Source: Sipunculus nudus
Taxonomy: Eukaryota > Annelida > Sipuncula > Golfingiida > Sipunculidae
Assembly (NCBI GenBank): GCA_026874595.1
Contig: CM049320.1
Span: forward strand, 37,110,214 to 37,174,213
Reading direction: 5' to 3'
Length of the DNA: 64,000 nt
In this document: in pieces, positions 48,574 through 59,277 of the stretch
Layout of the letters: each line of letters opens with the position of its first letter
Position numbering within the stretch: position 1 is the first letter of the stretch
Made by a program: the position numbers and the translations under genes
The notes under the pieces: model-generated
The model's input: only the letters and a program-made list of their open reading frames with translations
Told to the model about the DNA's origin: nothing
Databases searched by the model: none

Positions 48574-48790
48574 AAGCGGAGCCGGGGGCGGGGAGGGGGG
48601 GGGGGCAGGGGGTCCGGACCTCCCCCCTTTTTTTTATCCACTGCACCCTTTTTTTAATGGTTTCGGACAAAATTTTGCGGCCTGGACCCCCCCCCCCCTT
48701 ACCGGGCCTAGGGACATTTTCTCAGGGTTTTCATTAGTCCTCCTGAGTTGGATCCCCCTCCCCCTTCCTAAATCCTGGATCTGCCCCTGA
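48574..48790. mobile_element. Short G/C-run element related to the 41381 insertion
   Basis: This ~215-bp tract is dominated by G-runs and C-runs and ends in CCTGGATCTGCCCCTG. The reverse of that end shares GGCAGATCCAGGATTT with the start of the element at 41381. The left end (GCGGAGCCGGGGGCGG) is only loosely complementary. No target duplication was established. Confidence 0.45.
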
Positions 48791-51700
48791 TATTGAGTCA
48801 AAATATCATATTTATAGCTTATATTAAACTCCCATACCGGTCATCTTAAATGCTTTTACACAAAGGCGCAATCTGAGCTTCATTGCTTTTCCAATAAAAA
48901 AGAGAAAATACTCATGTGAACTTTATCCTATATGTTATGCTTCTCCCTATAAGCCCATATGAGGATTATATGACATTACTGCATTACCAAGGAGGCCAAC
49001 AGCCTGCCAGGGATATCCCAAATATCTCAATCACATCTATCGCTGATTAACCTCTCAGTTATCGGGTATGTCTATTAAGTCTATATGATAAACAATGTGT
49101 AATCCGCTTGGCACTCCAAACATGCACATGTTCACAGGCACTTTTGACCTTAGCTACAAAGCACCACAAATAATTTAATATAACTCATGGGTAAAGTCTT
49201 ACTGAAGGCAGTTCATGTGTGAGCTCTAAGCTGTCTTATATTGAAATTGATTTCACAAGTATACTGAAGCTTCCAGGCTATGTCTAAAATTAGAAAAAAT
49301 AAATAAAGAAAAAGAATAATAATAATTAATAAATAATAAATAGATAATAAATAAATAAATACATCAATATTAATAATAATATGACCATTAATTTCGAACT
49401 GGACCTATTATACATTCAATTGATACAAGCTAATAGTTTTATTGAGTTTAGTGCTTGTCTATAAGTAATCTGAATTAAATAATCACATGTGACAATTATG
49501 AATTATGTCATTTAACATACAACAGCTTAAGTATGGTTGGGCTCAATAATTTTGATCAATCGATTTAGCATATATTTTGTTATTCTCAGAGGATTGACTC
49601 TGTGGCACATATGCTCATGTTGTATCCGCCTTATACCTTTAATTATCATCTGATTTCCCACAAAGGCAAAAAATTATCAGCATAAAATTTCACTGCATTC
49701 ACTTTTTGATAAATACGGAGAGTATAAATTCAAGTTATTTAAACTTTTTCACACACATTCACTTATTAACTGTACCCAAATTATAACCTTACGCTGTAAA
49801 ATGAAACTATGACAAATCTACTTCAATAAAATGGGATAACCAGCCAGTGTTTAAACACTTGTAGCATTACAACAATTGACAATTATATTTAAAAACTTAA
49901 TATTATAGTTTCAACTTTAATATTATTAATAAATTGTGCTCTTGCCATAAAGACAAGCTGTTCTGACTCGCACCTGTACTACCAGTGATTATTCTGGTGC
50001 ACACTCTTCTAGACTATAGTTAGGAGTATGACCTTGAATTTTATTAGTGCATGTAACAATCTACGTGGTATAGAATCTAACATGTCTTACACACCTGGAG
50101 AGTTTTGATGGATTGGTTTTCCTTAGAGTACTGTATCTGACGTGGCACCATCATTTTACCTCAACTTGGCTGTTCATCACCTGTTGCTTAATTGTTTTAT
50201 CCAAGCATGGTCTGGCCATGTGGTTGAGTTTTGTTTGTCGGCATATTAGGGCATAATTATACCAGTTGCCTTAAGGTTGTACCTGACATGGTAGCCCCTT
50301 TCCCTGAGCGTTTTGTTGTTGGCATGGTTGATCAGCTAATTTTCAGAGCCAGGCATGGTAGCAACTTTTTTTTTCTGGTATGCCGGCATGTTTGCCTTGT
50401 GGGTTTTGTATATAGCACGTTAGTGATTTTGTCTAGCGAGTTCTCATTTTTTGTGGGGTACAACCTTTCACCTCGAGAATTTTGTTTCTGGTATGGTGGC
50501 GCCACTTGCTAGAAATTGTCTCTATTATCGTATCCACATTTAGCCCTAAGAGTCAACCAGCACAAATTAGCCTCTCACAAGTATTGGCAGAAAAAAAGCA
50601 GACCAGGGTGCCTACATTACAAAAATACAGACCAGTTGAAACTGGTAGCGCTCATTTAAATTAGGTGTGGGTGAACTGCTTTAGAAATTATCAATATGTG
50701 AGCAACAAGTGCGCAAAGAAAACACATGAAAAGGTGGATTAATAAACACAAAAAGAAATATTTTGACATAAATTTCTTGTAAACAACCTATAATGTATTT
50801 AAGAGTAAGGATGACATTATACTACTAGAAGCAAAACATAAATTTTGTCAGGCTTGGCCTAGAATAAATACAATGCAAAATATGAAGCCAGGCAGGGCAC
50901 AAAAAATATGGTGGTTAGTTTTATGTCCACCTGATCATTAGTTTTTTTGGCTGTAAGCCCATTTGTTTTTCAGTATTCAGCTTTATTTTATCATATATAT
51001 TTGAAAACTTAGGTCAATAATTTAACCTTTTAAATGATTTTCCAAGGGCCCGGTTACTGGTAACCATTCTATTTGATTATGTGTTATTTTTATGTAAGAA
51101 TTAATTCTCTTGAATATTTTTGTATATGTTGCAAGTGTGGGGATTACACGTGTATCAAAAGAACATAGACTACAGTTATTATAAGAGGCCACACTCCGCT
51201 AGTTCCACGCTTTCTGTCGCAACCTACCGGCATAGTCAAACGGACTATTTTGTTGGAGTAATGCACGCTGTCACAACATACTATGCAATTGATATAACGT
51301 ATTACATATGAACAATGTTTTTGCACAGTAAGCCATTGGTGCCATCTGTCTGACTTAAAGGAACCGAATAGCCAATGAAACTGTTCTATCAATTTTATGC
51401 TTGTAACATTGTGATCTGATGTCACTTGTGCATTGTTTGAAGGTCTTATAAAATTATACCTGGCCTGAACTTTTAGGACTGTTCTCAGACTGCATAGTCC
51501 CTAAACCTAGGTAGTATTGTGTGGGAAGAGAACATTACCTATATATATTCCGCTCCCAGGGATTCCGAGCCTTTGATAAAACCTACCTTCCCCCCTCCTT
51601 GTGGAAGTAGGGTAGTTGACTACCAGTCCCCGTTTTGGCCATATAACAAAAAAACAAAACTCCTTTCAAAAAGATAGGTAATATGACTGCTACCTCAAAA

Positions 51701-53441
51701 TGTTCCCCTACAGTGTATTTATCTCAGGGGAGAACTTCCCTTATTTCTTTCGTCGTGTTTAACTTGATTCTGGTTCATTCGTTAACCAACTGACCACCGA
51801 CTTTCAGCTTACCACATGTAGATAAGTAACTCCGATAACTGCACACTACTTGGGCTATATACTCCTGGATAGGGGTTTGATCTTTCTTGTTTGGATCAGG
51901 CAGTCCTGCCGTGGAGATGGGGAGTTGATGCTAAAGCCTTGGCTCCCTGGAGGTTTTGATTTAAGACCGTGCCTGTCAACCTCCCATTTAAAACAGCGGT
52001 CATGCTACCTGCCTAGGTATGCATATTTCCAACCTCATGTTTAATTCCAATATGATCATTTGGAATTTTAAAGTTAAAAGTATATTTCAATTAAACTGTG
52101 TCCCTTTATTTCTTAACATTGTGCAACTACACACTATCGAGTCCCAATATGCCCATGAATTAAAAAAAAAGAAACTCATTGTGTTCATGATAGGGAAACT
52201 TAAGGTAATTTTGGGCCTCAAATAGAAATATATTTGAATGACAAGGCAATTTAGCTAAACATTGTGTGTATGAATGAAAACATAACTCGCATATAAAATC
52301 TTTGCGACTGCGGTGCTTGAAACCGCCTTCTTATCAGAAATGTTCAAATGTTCAATGTGGGGCACAAGCTAAGGCAGCAGGACAGCTGGCAGGTATAACA
52401 TTGTAATAAGCTTGCCCCCAGAGGCTGCTGGCAAGGAATGGCTAGAGGAGACAATGGCAGATTTTTTGCCGCTAATCAGTGCTTATCAAGCGACACATTA
52501 AACTTGCGAGAAACATTGTAGGAGTGTATTTTACAAATGCATTCGATAAAAATAATGTTCTATTTATGATGAAAACGACACTTTTTAGTAGAGATAACAT
52601 AATATTTTCGTTGAGTGGAATGTCTCTAGTTTTCACAAAGGAACTTCCTGGTTTCTCGCACAGCTTGTCATTTCAAATATTTACCATTGCTCTCACAGTA
52701 AGCTTTGACCAGTCGAGTGAAGTTATTATGCTAATCGGAATAGACCGCGTGTATTCCTTATGTAAAAACTGTAATGCAAGTTGACATCACAGCCAGCTAT
52801 ACTACAATTTGGTTTGAATGTATAGCTAAATGTTATAAACAACGCATGGGGAAAAGATGAATGGTAACTTCATATAGATAATTGTGTTTCAAAGATGACT
52901 CTCATCGTGCAAAGAAAACGACCAATGATATTTTGCTCATGTCAATCTTGGAGTAAACACCTATTTTACAGATATATTACTGTAATACAATGAGGCAACC
53001 ATCTTGCATTTATATCTTTAGCAAAAACACTGACACTTTTGTAATTTAGATTTTAGCCCCTTTCAATAATAGATAGAAACACCTAAGTTACAGTAATAAT
53101 GTGAACAGTTACCTATGACCTTTCTTTTTGTATGACATGCATTTGGAAGCCATGGAATTTGTTTACCTAAAGACCTCGAAGTAGACCCCAAAATTACAAT
53201 TCTTTGATAAAAACTAAATGACTAATGGTCATTTTCAGGGACCTGTTAAGCGGATCATAAAGTACAGAAAAACACCATCAGAAAATCCCTCGCCAATTGG
53301 TTTGGGGTTGTTATATATTTCCTATAATTTGACTCGTCTATAATACATGGTTGTCCTCATTTTTATGACGCATTTTCAATACTGTTGCATTATTTCTATT
53401 AACAAATTATACACACATGATAATGCAATATGAACTCTTAA
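48791..53441. other. AT-rich intergenic stretch, nothing recognised
   Basis: An AATA-rich simple tract lies at 49295-49385. A stretch near 50140-50510 repeats words like CTGxTATGGTxGC at irregular spacing and may be an eroded minisatellite. Short frames such as 52479-52784 show no recognisable domain or splice context. Confidence 0.45.
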
Positions 53442-53772
53442 ACCGGCTTCTGTGGTCAAAGGATAATGCATAGGATTCAAAGCCAGGAGATCGAGAGTTC
53501 AAATCTAAATTGAGGCGGTGAGATTTTCATGGGCGGCCCCGTCCCAGAGTGAGCGCTCTGCAGGCTTAATGGAAAGCCCGTGCCCTACAGCTGTGTATCA
53601 CTCACGAACATGTTTCTCTTTGTGAAGTTACTCGATGATATAACCCTGCAATGAAGATGATTATACATCCAGAACCCGCAATTTTCTTTCACATGATGTA
53701 AACACTGGTAGGAAGCGAGTACTACCGGGCTGGCATGTAGTCCGAAACTGGAATGGAATTCTGTTGATGTGA
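53442..53772 (+). mobile_element. SINE (family S), third full-length copy
   Basis: CGGCTTCTGTGGTCAAAGG head, GAGTTCAAATCTAA box B, GGCGGCCCCGTCC, GCTCTGCAGGCTTAATGG, CACTCACGAA, CCTGCAATGAAG and GAAACTGGAATGGAATTC occur in the same order as in the 45363 copy. Confidence 0.75.
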
Positions 53773-53821
53773 ATATTGTTACAGGTGCTCTATTATGTGA
53801 CATGGGCGTAACTAGTGTTGT

Positions 53822-54455
53822 TGTTACATTCCGTACTGGTTGAACTCTCGATGTCATATGGGCCTTGAGTTTTAACGCTTGGCAGTGGGTCACGTAATTA
53901 GCCTGGTATGTGTAGAGATACACAGCGATGTCTTTCTAGATAATTCCAGAAACGCGTGTCGTGCAAGTCCTTATAGACTGTTCGAGAAGTAGAAGGTTCC
54001 CGGCTCAGGGTGTGAAGTTATATAAAGGGCTGTCTTTTATAACCAGGGGGCAGACAGCAGACCAGATACCAGCGGACGCAGAAGCGTATCAGATTTTAAG
54101 ATCTTATCCGACGAATGCAGCAATTATAAATATTTCAAGAACTTTACTGGATTTTATACATTGGACTTCAGTTTACATTCTGTGTTGTTGCAAGAACATT
54201 CCACTGGACTGTCTGAGAGCTTACATTCAAAGGATTTATTTTGGTGACACTCTTGGTATTCAGGTTTTGTACCATTATCTTTTTCTGTGATTGTATTGAC
54301 TTGTTGTAATACCGCTGTTTTACCGTATAATTGTATTAATTTAGTGTATTGTATTGTTAGGGTTGTTTTGGGAATACATTATAGTTATTTGTTAACAAAA
54401 AACCACTGACTTCTTTATTCATTCCACTATATATTTCACGCTGCCTAGTGTTACA
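53822..54455 (+). mobile_element. Candidate solo LTR
   Basis: A 634-bp span starts TGTTACATTCC and ends TGTTACA, with a TATA box TATATAAAG at 54019-54027 followed by a GCAGACAGCAGACC-type stretch. That is like the promoter and early transcribed part of Gypsy LTRs. I see no flanking target duplication and no second copy, so the limits are uncertain. Confidence 0.3.
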
Positions 54456-55543
54456 GAATCTGATTTTTTTATCTCAATCACTAAATTTGTGTTCATCACG
54501 CATACGTGATCTGTTTATATTAGGTTCCGTAACAATATTTAAACAAGCATTAAAAGTTAGAAGCGGTTACCTCCAACCAGTATGTACTCGGCATTTCCAC
54601 ATTGCCATAGGTATGACGGAGTAGCTTAAACAAAATCTTGCTGTCGGTTGATATACATAAGCGATGCAAACTAATTAAACGACACTAAATAATGTGCAAG
54701 GGAATGAATTTACTGATATAACATATTTACACTGTTTTGTTCGTAGAGACCGTCGAGAAAAGACAACCTTTCTGGGCTAGTCACAAATTTTCAAGTTCAT
54801 TGAGCATTTGACAACTCATTTATTACCTCGCATATCCGTAACTCGTTTTGCCGGAATATCCTTCATAAGTAATTCAAAGAAGAGAACCGAAAGTTAATAG
54901 CTTCTACATAATAAAAATATAATAATAATAATAATTATAATAATAATAATCATAATAACAATAACAATATGTTAACTATATATATACCTAAATGTTAAGC
55001 ACATTGGAGCATCGTGTTATTACTCAGAGTTTCCCGCCGGTGCAGGGGATGGTATAATGATGCTCCTACGTGCTTTACATAGAAGGCATTTCAAATACAA
55101 GTGCGAATCATGACCCTTCTTACGCTCTCAGCTCAGAAAACGTCCATGGTGTCAATTCAAAGATTATTATTGCCTTTGATATTTTCAATAAACAGAATGT
55201 GATATATAATACTAAAGTAGGAACAACAGCGCCACACTTCAAATATAGGTATTCATGTAACTTTTAAAAAATCTTGGTTACACTCCTTTACTACTCCATA
55301 ATCAGACACAATTTTCTTCTTAGTTTCTGGCTTGCGGATTATAATATAATATAACATGACATTATAAAACATCAAATATGATTTAAAAATACGTTTTCTC
55401 TTGTATGAATATGTATAATAAAGCAAATTTTGGCAGGACTTGAAAATATGCAGGATTGAATTATATCACAATACGAAATCGGTATTGATCAGAATCAAGT
55501 GACCCATGGGTCATGACGCTCAGCTGATCTACTATCAGCATTT
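54456..55543. other. AT-rich stretch, (AAT)n tract and 3' flank of CTLD gene
   Basis: An AAT-rich microsatellite lies at 54911-54970. The part next to 55544 is the likely 3' UTR of the minus-strand CTLD gene. A CCATGG-core repeat lies at 55496-55526, 18 bp past the stop codon. Confidence 0.45.
55496..55526 (-). repeat. Short near-palindromic dispersed repeat (CCATGG core)
   Basis: Contains AAGTGACCCATGGGTCATG followed by ACGCTCAGCTG. Nearly identical to 59136-59167 and a reverse-oriented relative of 33799-33830. It lies in the probable 3' UTR of the CTLD gene. Confidence 0.75.
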
Positions 55544-56557
55544 TTAATCCGATAAAACAGTCCAAAAGTGGTATGATGATATCAAAGCCAGCAGGAAGAA
55601 TTGGAACCGTGTCACCCCTACAAAAGAGAAAGACAAAGTGTTTGTAATGTTCTGTTGAAAATATAGGTAGTATATATATAACGATTTTTAAAGCATCAAT
55701 TGAAAAGGACTATATGTTTATGTTTTTTTAATGTTCGCGTATAGCTCTATAAATCTAGTTACCGGAGCAACTACTTATATTCTACTTGTATCTGTACAAC
55801 GACTAATGTGATTATTGCTTAAGAATTAATTTAGGAGAGACTATATCTGGGAGGATATGTATGAGATGTGTATAAAAATAGAGAAAATGATGTATAAAAA
55901 TCTTAATAATAAATAATTCCGTCAAGTGTTCCCTAAGTTTCTTTTTTTTTTTTTTTTTTTTTTTGGGGGGGGGGGGGAGGTCTGGATATGTCTGGTAAAA
56001 CTAAATGTATTAACATTACGGACATACGTTCGGTTGATTGGAAGCATTTCAGACGGTCAAATATCCATCACAATTACAAAGGTCAGCTGAGTTAAAATCA
56101 TGTTACATTTAAAATTTATGAAACAGTTGTATACATCGTTTTGAATGAATAAAATTAACCCAAGGTTCTATAAGAAGTTAAGAAATGAAAGCAGATATTT
56201 TTGAGTAATAGTTTATTGAATTCATACCTTTCGGGCTTGCCCCTGACCCTTCAGGATACTCATCCGTTTCGTTTCTTTCTAGGCTCTCTGTATAAAATAC
56301 AATATTGAAGTATAATGAGACTAAATGACACTCAGGAAGCGCACTCAACTTTTATCAAAATGGCATCCAACAATTACTAGATTGAAAACTACCGAATTTC
56401 CACCGAATTTCAATACTGACGCAGGAAATTGATAAAGAAACTAGAAATGTGCATTCTAAGGAGTGCAAGCCATCCGTCACGCGAGGGTCCCTATTTTTGT
56501 GGGATGTTCTCCAAACCGTGTTTGCATTCACGTAAACGACCCTCATATATATAAATA

Positions 56558-56649
<92 letters not shown>

Positions 56650-58090
56650 CATTATGTGTTATATATATAGTTTGTATTATGTATTTCAAATTTTACATAC
56701 ATACTGTAAAATATTTAACATATAAACAAATTTTACATATACTTTACACGTAATAAAAACCAGGACCTATGAACGTTGGCCCACCTTTGTTGATACATAA
56801 GGGCGGGTGCTGCTGGTGACACGATACTGCTCTCCATTCCACATTATTATCCTTGACCTTTGCAACTGCGCAGTGACCCCAGGGCAGGTTATCATCATCG
56901 GACTCTACTCCGAATTTAACAGCGACAATCCTTTGTCCTAGAAAGGTCAGGCCAATATTCAAACCTAGCGGCAGGTGTCATTGATCTTGGGAGGGTAAAC
57001 AGAAGATGTGAATAATAAAATAAGTTATTCTTTTTTCAACAAGCCTGCGTCACATGCATCGCACAACACATATACTACAGTTTAACGACAGAAAATTTTG
57101 GAAATTCCTGGGATAGTCGTGGGTGTTTCGTACGAAATTTAGGTGTTTTGCGACGTAAGAAAATTTTTGTAGACCCTTATTAAACTTTTTCTGTGTCGTA
57201 GGATATTTTTTATGCCAGGCGGATTTCGTTCGTCTGTTGGACGATGCCTTCCGACTGTGTTACGATAAACTTTTGTACGATATTTTTTTTCTGGTTATCT
57301 GACAGCCCAACGATGTTTGGACAAAAACTCTACCTTACACTGCCGTTTAAAGAGTGTATAAATAGACTAAGATATAGCCCTGACTGATATTTCCACGACC
57401 GTCGAACAACATATATTTTTTATGTGAACGCCTCCAAGATATTATAGAAAAATAAACCTCTCCCATACCTACAACGGTTCCATCTCTCGTACCCCTGCTA
57501 AAACATAACGACCGAAATCGTAGGTTATTTTTGTGGCTAAGCTGAATGTAAGGCATCAGATAACCCCAAAAACCCAACGAAAAATCCAGGCCGACGGTAA
57601 CGCATAATTTTAATGAAAGGCGGACGACGGAACACCAATAGGTAATAAGACGTGCCTTTAAGCCATAAACAGCAGTGTTTTTTTAAATAGCAGTAAATTT
57701 ACCTCTATTTTCCAACGGTGTGGTATCCCTCCATTCCTCTCTATGGAAACCAATCCAGTAAAAGTTTCCGTAATCGTCTTGGAGGCCTTCATCTATTATG
57801 GCAACAGAGACTTTATCTGCAACTTCTTGGTCTTTAAGGATCGCCAGGTGACCGCTGGCTTCCTCACATCTCATTCTGGCGCTGTACCAGTTAATGGCTG
57901 GTATATCAAAGTAACACTTTCCATTAATCAGCTTACACATGTGACTGAGAGAGTAGTTCTGACAGTGACTGCATTCTGAAAAATTATAAAAATCAGAATA
58001 CGGATATAATGACATATAACTGTAATACATTTTGGTAACTGCAATCATAAACAACATATTAATTGGAATAAAAAAACTCTGTAAGTACAT
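55544..58090 (-). CDS. Single-CTLD lectin-like protein with hydrophobic C-terminal tail
   Basis: Minus-strand exons, all joined in phase 1, are 58090 or 57975 to 57703, 56964-56785, 56287-56228 and 55617-55544 (TAA). The first two encode one CTLD: CKLINGKCYF, INWYSARMRC, GHLAIL, YWIGF, then WGHCAVA, VEWRAVSC and HPPLC. The third is a 20-residue acidic/Ser/Gly linker. The fourth gives RFQFFLLALISS and stops at once, fitting a GPI signal or C-terminal anchor. EPN/QPD and WND motifs are absent. The start is uncertain. An in-frame ATG at 58090 gives 233 residues beginning with hydrophobic FFIPINMLFMIAV, but a good acceptor (TTTTTCAG) before 57975 suggests a spliced upstream signal exon that I could not find. 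It shares exon logic (phase 1, stalk, tail) with the genes at 1.6-8.5 kb. Confidence 0.72.
55940..55979. repeat. Poly-T then poly-G run in CTLD gene intron
   Basis: About 23 T followed by about 12 G. Confidence 0.95.
56556..56644. repeat. Compound (TA)n-(AG)n microsatellite in CTLD gene intron
   Basis: A TA run is followed directly by about 20 AG units. Confidence 0.95.
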
Positions 58091-58930
58091 GGGAAGTAGC
58101 TCAGTTGCTATTGAGTCTAATATCCGATCGAAGGTCAGCCTTCGGGTTTAACCACGCTAAGACTTTAATCTGGCAAAATTGTAACATTTGAAAAGAATAT
58201 TGAGAAAGCGGGATACTTCAGATCTGACCTTCGTTCCTTTGGCTTAGAAAACCTGTGATTCGCAAATAATATTGATATGCTAATTCTTCATGCATTTAAA
58301 TTGAGCTATCATTTGGCAGATACGTAATGGTTTAACTGTATGAAATTTCTGTATGAAAATGCATGAAAAGTTATCTTGAGAGAAGGCTTCATGGAGGAGA
58401 CAATTGTTGCAGAATTTTAGTTCGTGTCTTTGTTGTTTATATTTCAATAGAAGCTCTAACTGATAAGCCTGTGTAGAATGTAGTGTTAATGACTTAAAAA
58501 GGCAATTTGTAGTGAAGAAGGGGAATTAAGCTTCTTTTTTGAAGGCATTGATAGCTCCTCGTTATATTAGTTGTAAATATTTGCGCTTTATCACTGGTTG
58601 TAAACGTCGAGTTTTTATTATACTTCAGCCACGGCCTTGGATCATGGTCAAGTCTGTTCTGACAAACGTAGGAGGGTATAGGAGTTTTTTGAAAATTTAT
58701 TTTTGTTAATTTTTATTTTTTCCGTCAAAAACACGAAAAAAAGCTTGCAATATGGCTGCCCCATAGATGCCTTCTTGACTTTTTGGCAATTGGGACACGA
58801 CGCGATGTTCATAGAAGTTCTTGCGCCTTTAGTATTTGATAGAGTCCTAACGTTCCTTTAATTACTGCCACCGATGGAAACATTTTATTATATATTACAG
58901 ATATGTTAACGTTTCAACTAAAAAAATTTG
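58091..58930. other. AT-rich stretch upstream of minus-strand CTLD exons
   Basis: Expected to hold the promoter or an upstream signal-peptide exon of the minus-strand gene. I found no convincing ATG exon with a phase-1 donor. Confidence 0.4.
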
Positions 58931-59135
58931 CAGCATTAATGCTACTTATAAAGGGCTGGGTCAAGTTCGAACTTGGATGACCTTGATGTTAAATGATGTT
59001 AACGCAATAATTCAAACAGAATTTGAGGCAAAGTCACCAAACTTGCAGCATTGATACATCTTATCGAGGTCTACATGATGTTCGAAGTGGATAACCTTGA
59101 TGTATGCTAAAATAATGTTAACGCAATAATTAAAA
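58931..59135. repeat. Two diverged copies of a ~115-bp unit
   Basis: GCAGCATTxATxC, TTCGAActTGGAT-ACCTTGATGT and TGTTAACGCAATAATT-AAACA occur in the same order in 58931-59025 and 59047-59135. The second copy runs straight into the CCATGG-core repeat. Confidence 0.7.
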
Positions 59136-59167
59136 CAAGTGACCCATGGGTCATGACGCTCAGCTGA
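59136..59167 (-). repeat. Short near-palindromic dispersed repeat (CCATGG core)
   Basis: Shares CAAGTGACCCATGGGTCATG and the next 11 bases with 55496-55526. Confidence 0.75.
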
Positions 59168-59277
59168 ATGGGAAGAGATTCGCAAAAGGAAATTTTATCA
59201 TCTGAATGGTAGTATATACCCATTCAACTGAAGCATCAAACAGATTAACCAACAGGCCAAGATTGTGTCTGTATTTA

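Noticed and set aside
50140-50510. Minisatellite with CTGGTATGGTGGC-like words
   Set aside because: Words recur, but spacing and sequence are too irregular to define a unit.
53961-54290. 109-codon open frame
   Set aside because: It lies inside the candidate LTR, just upstream of and across the TATA-like region, and shows no domain. Likely chance.
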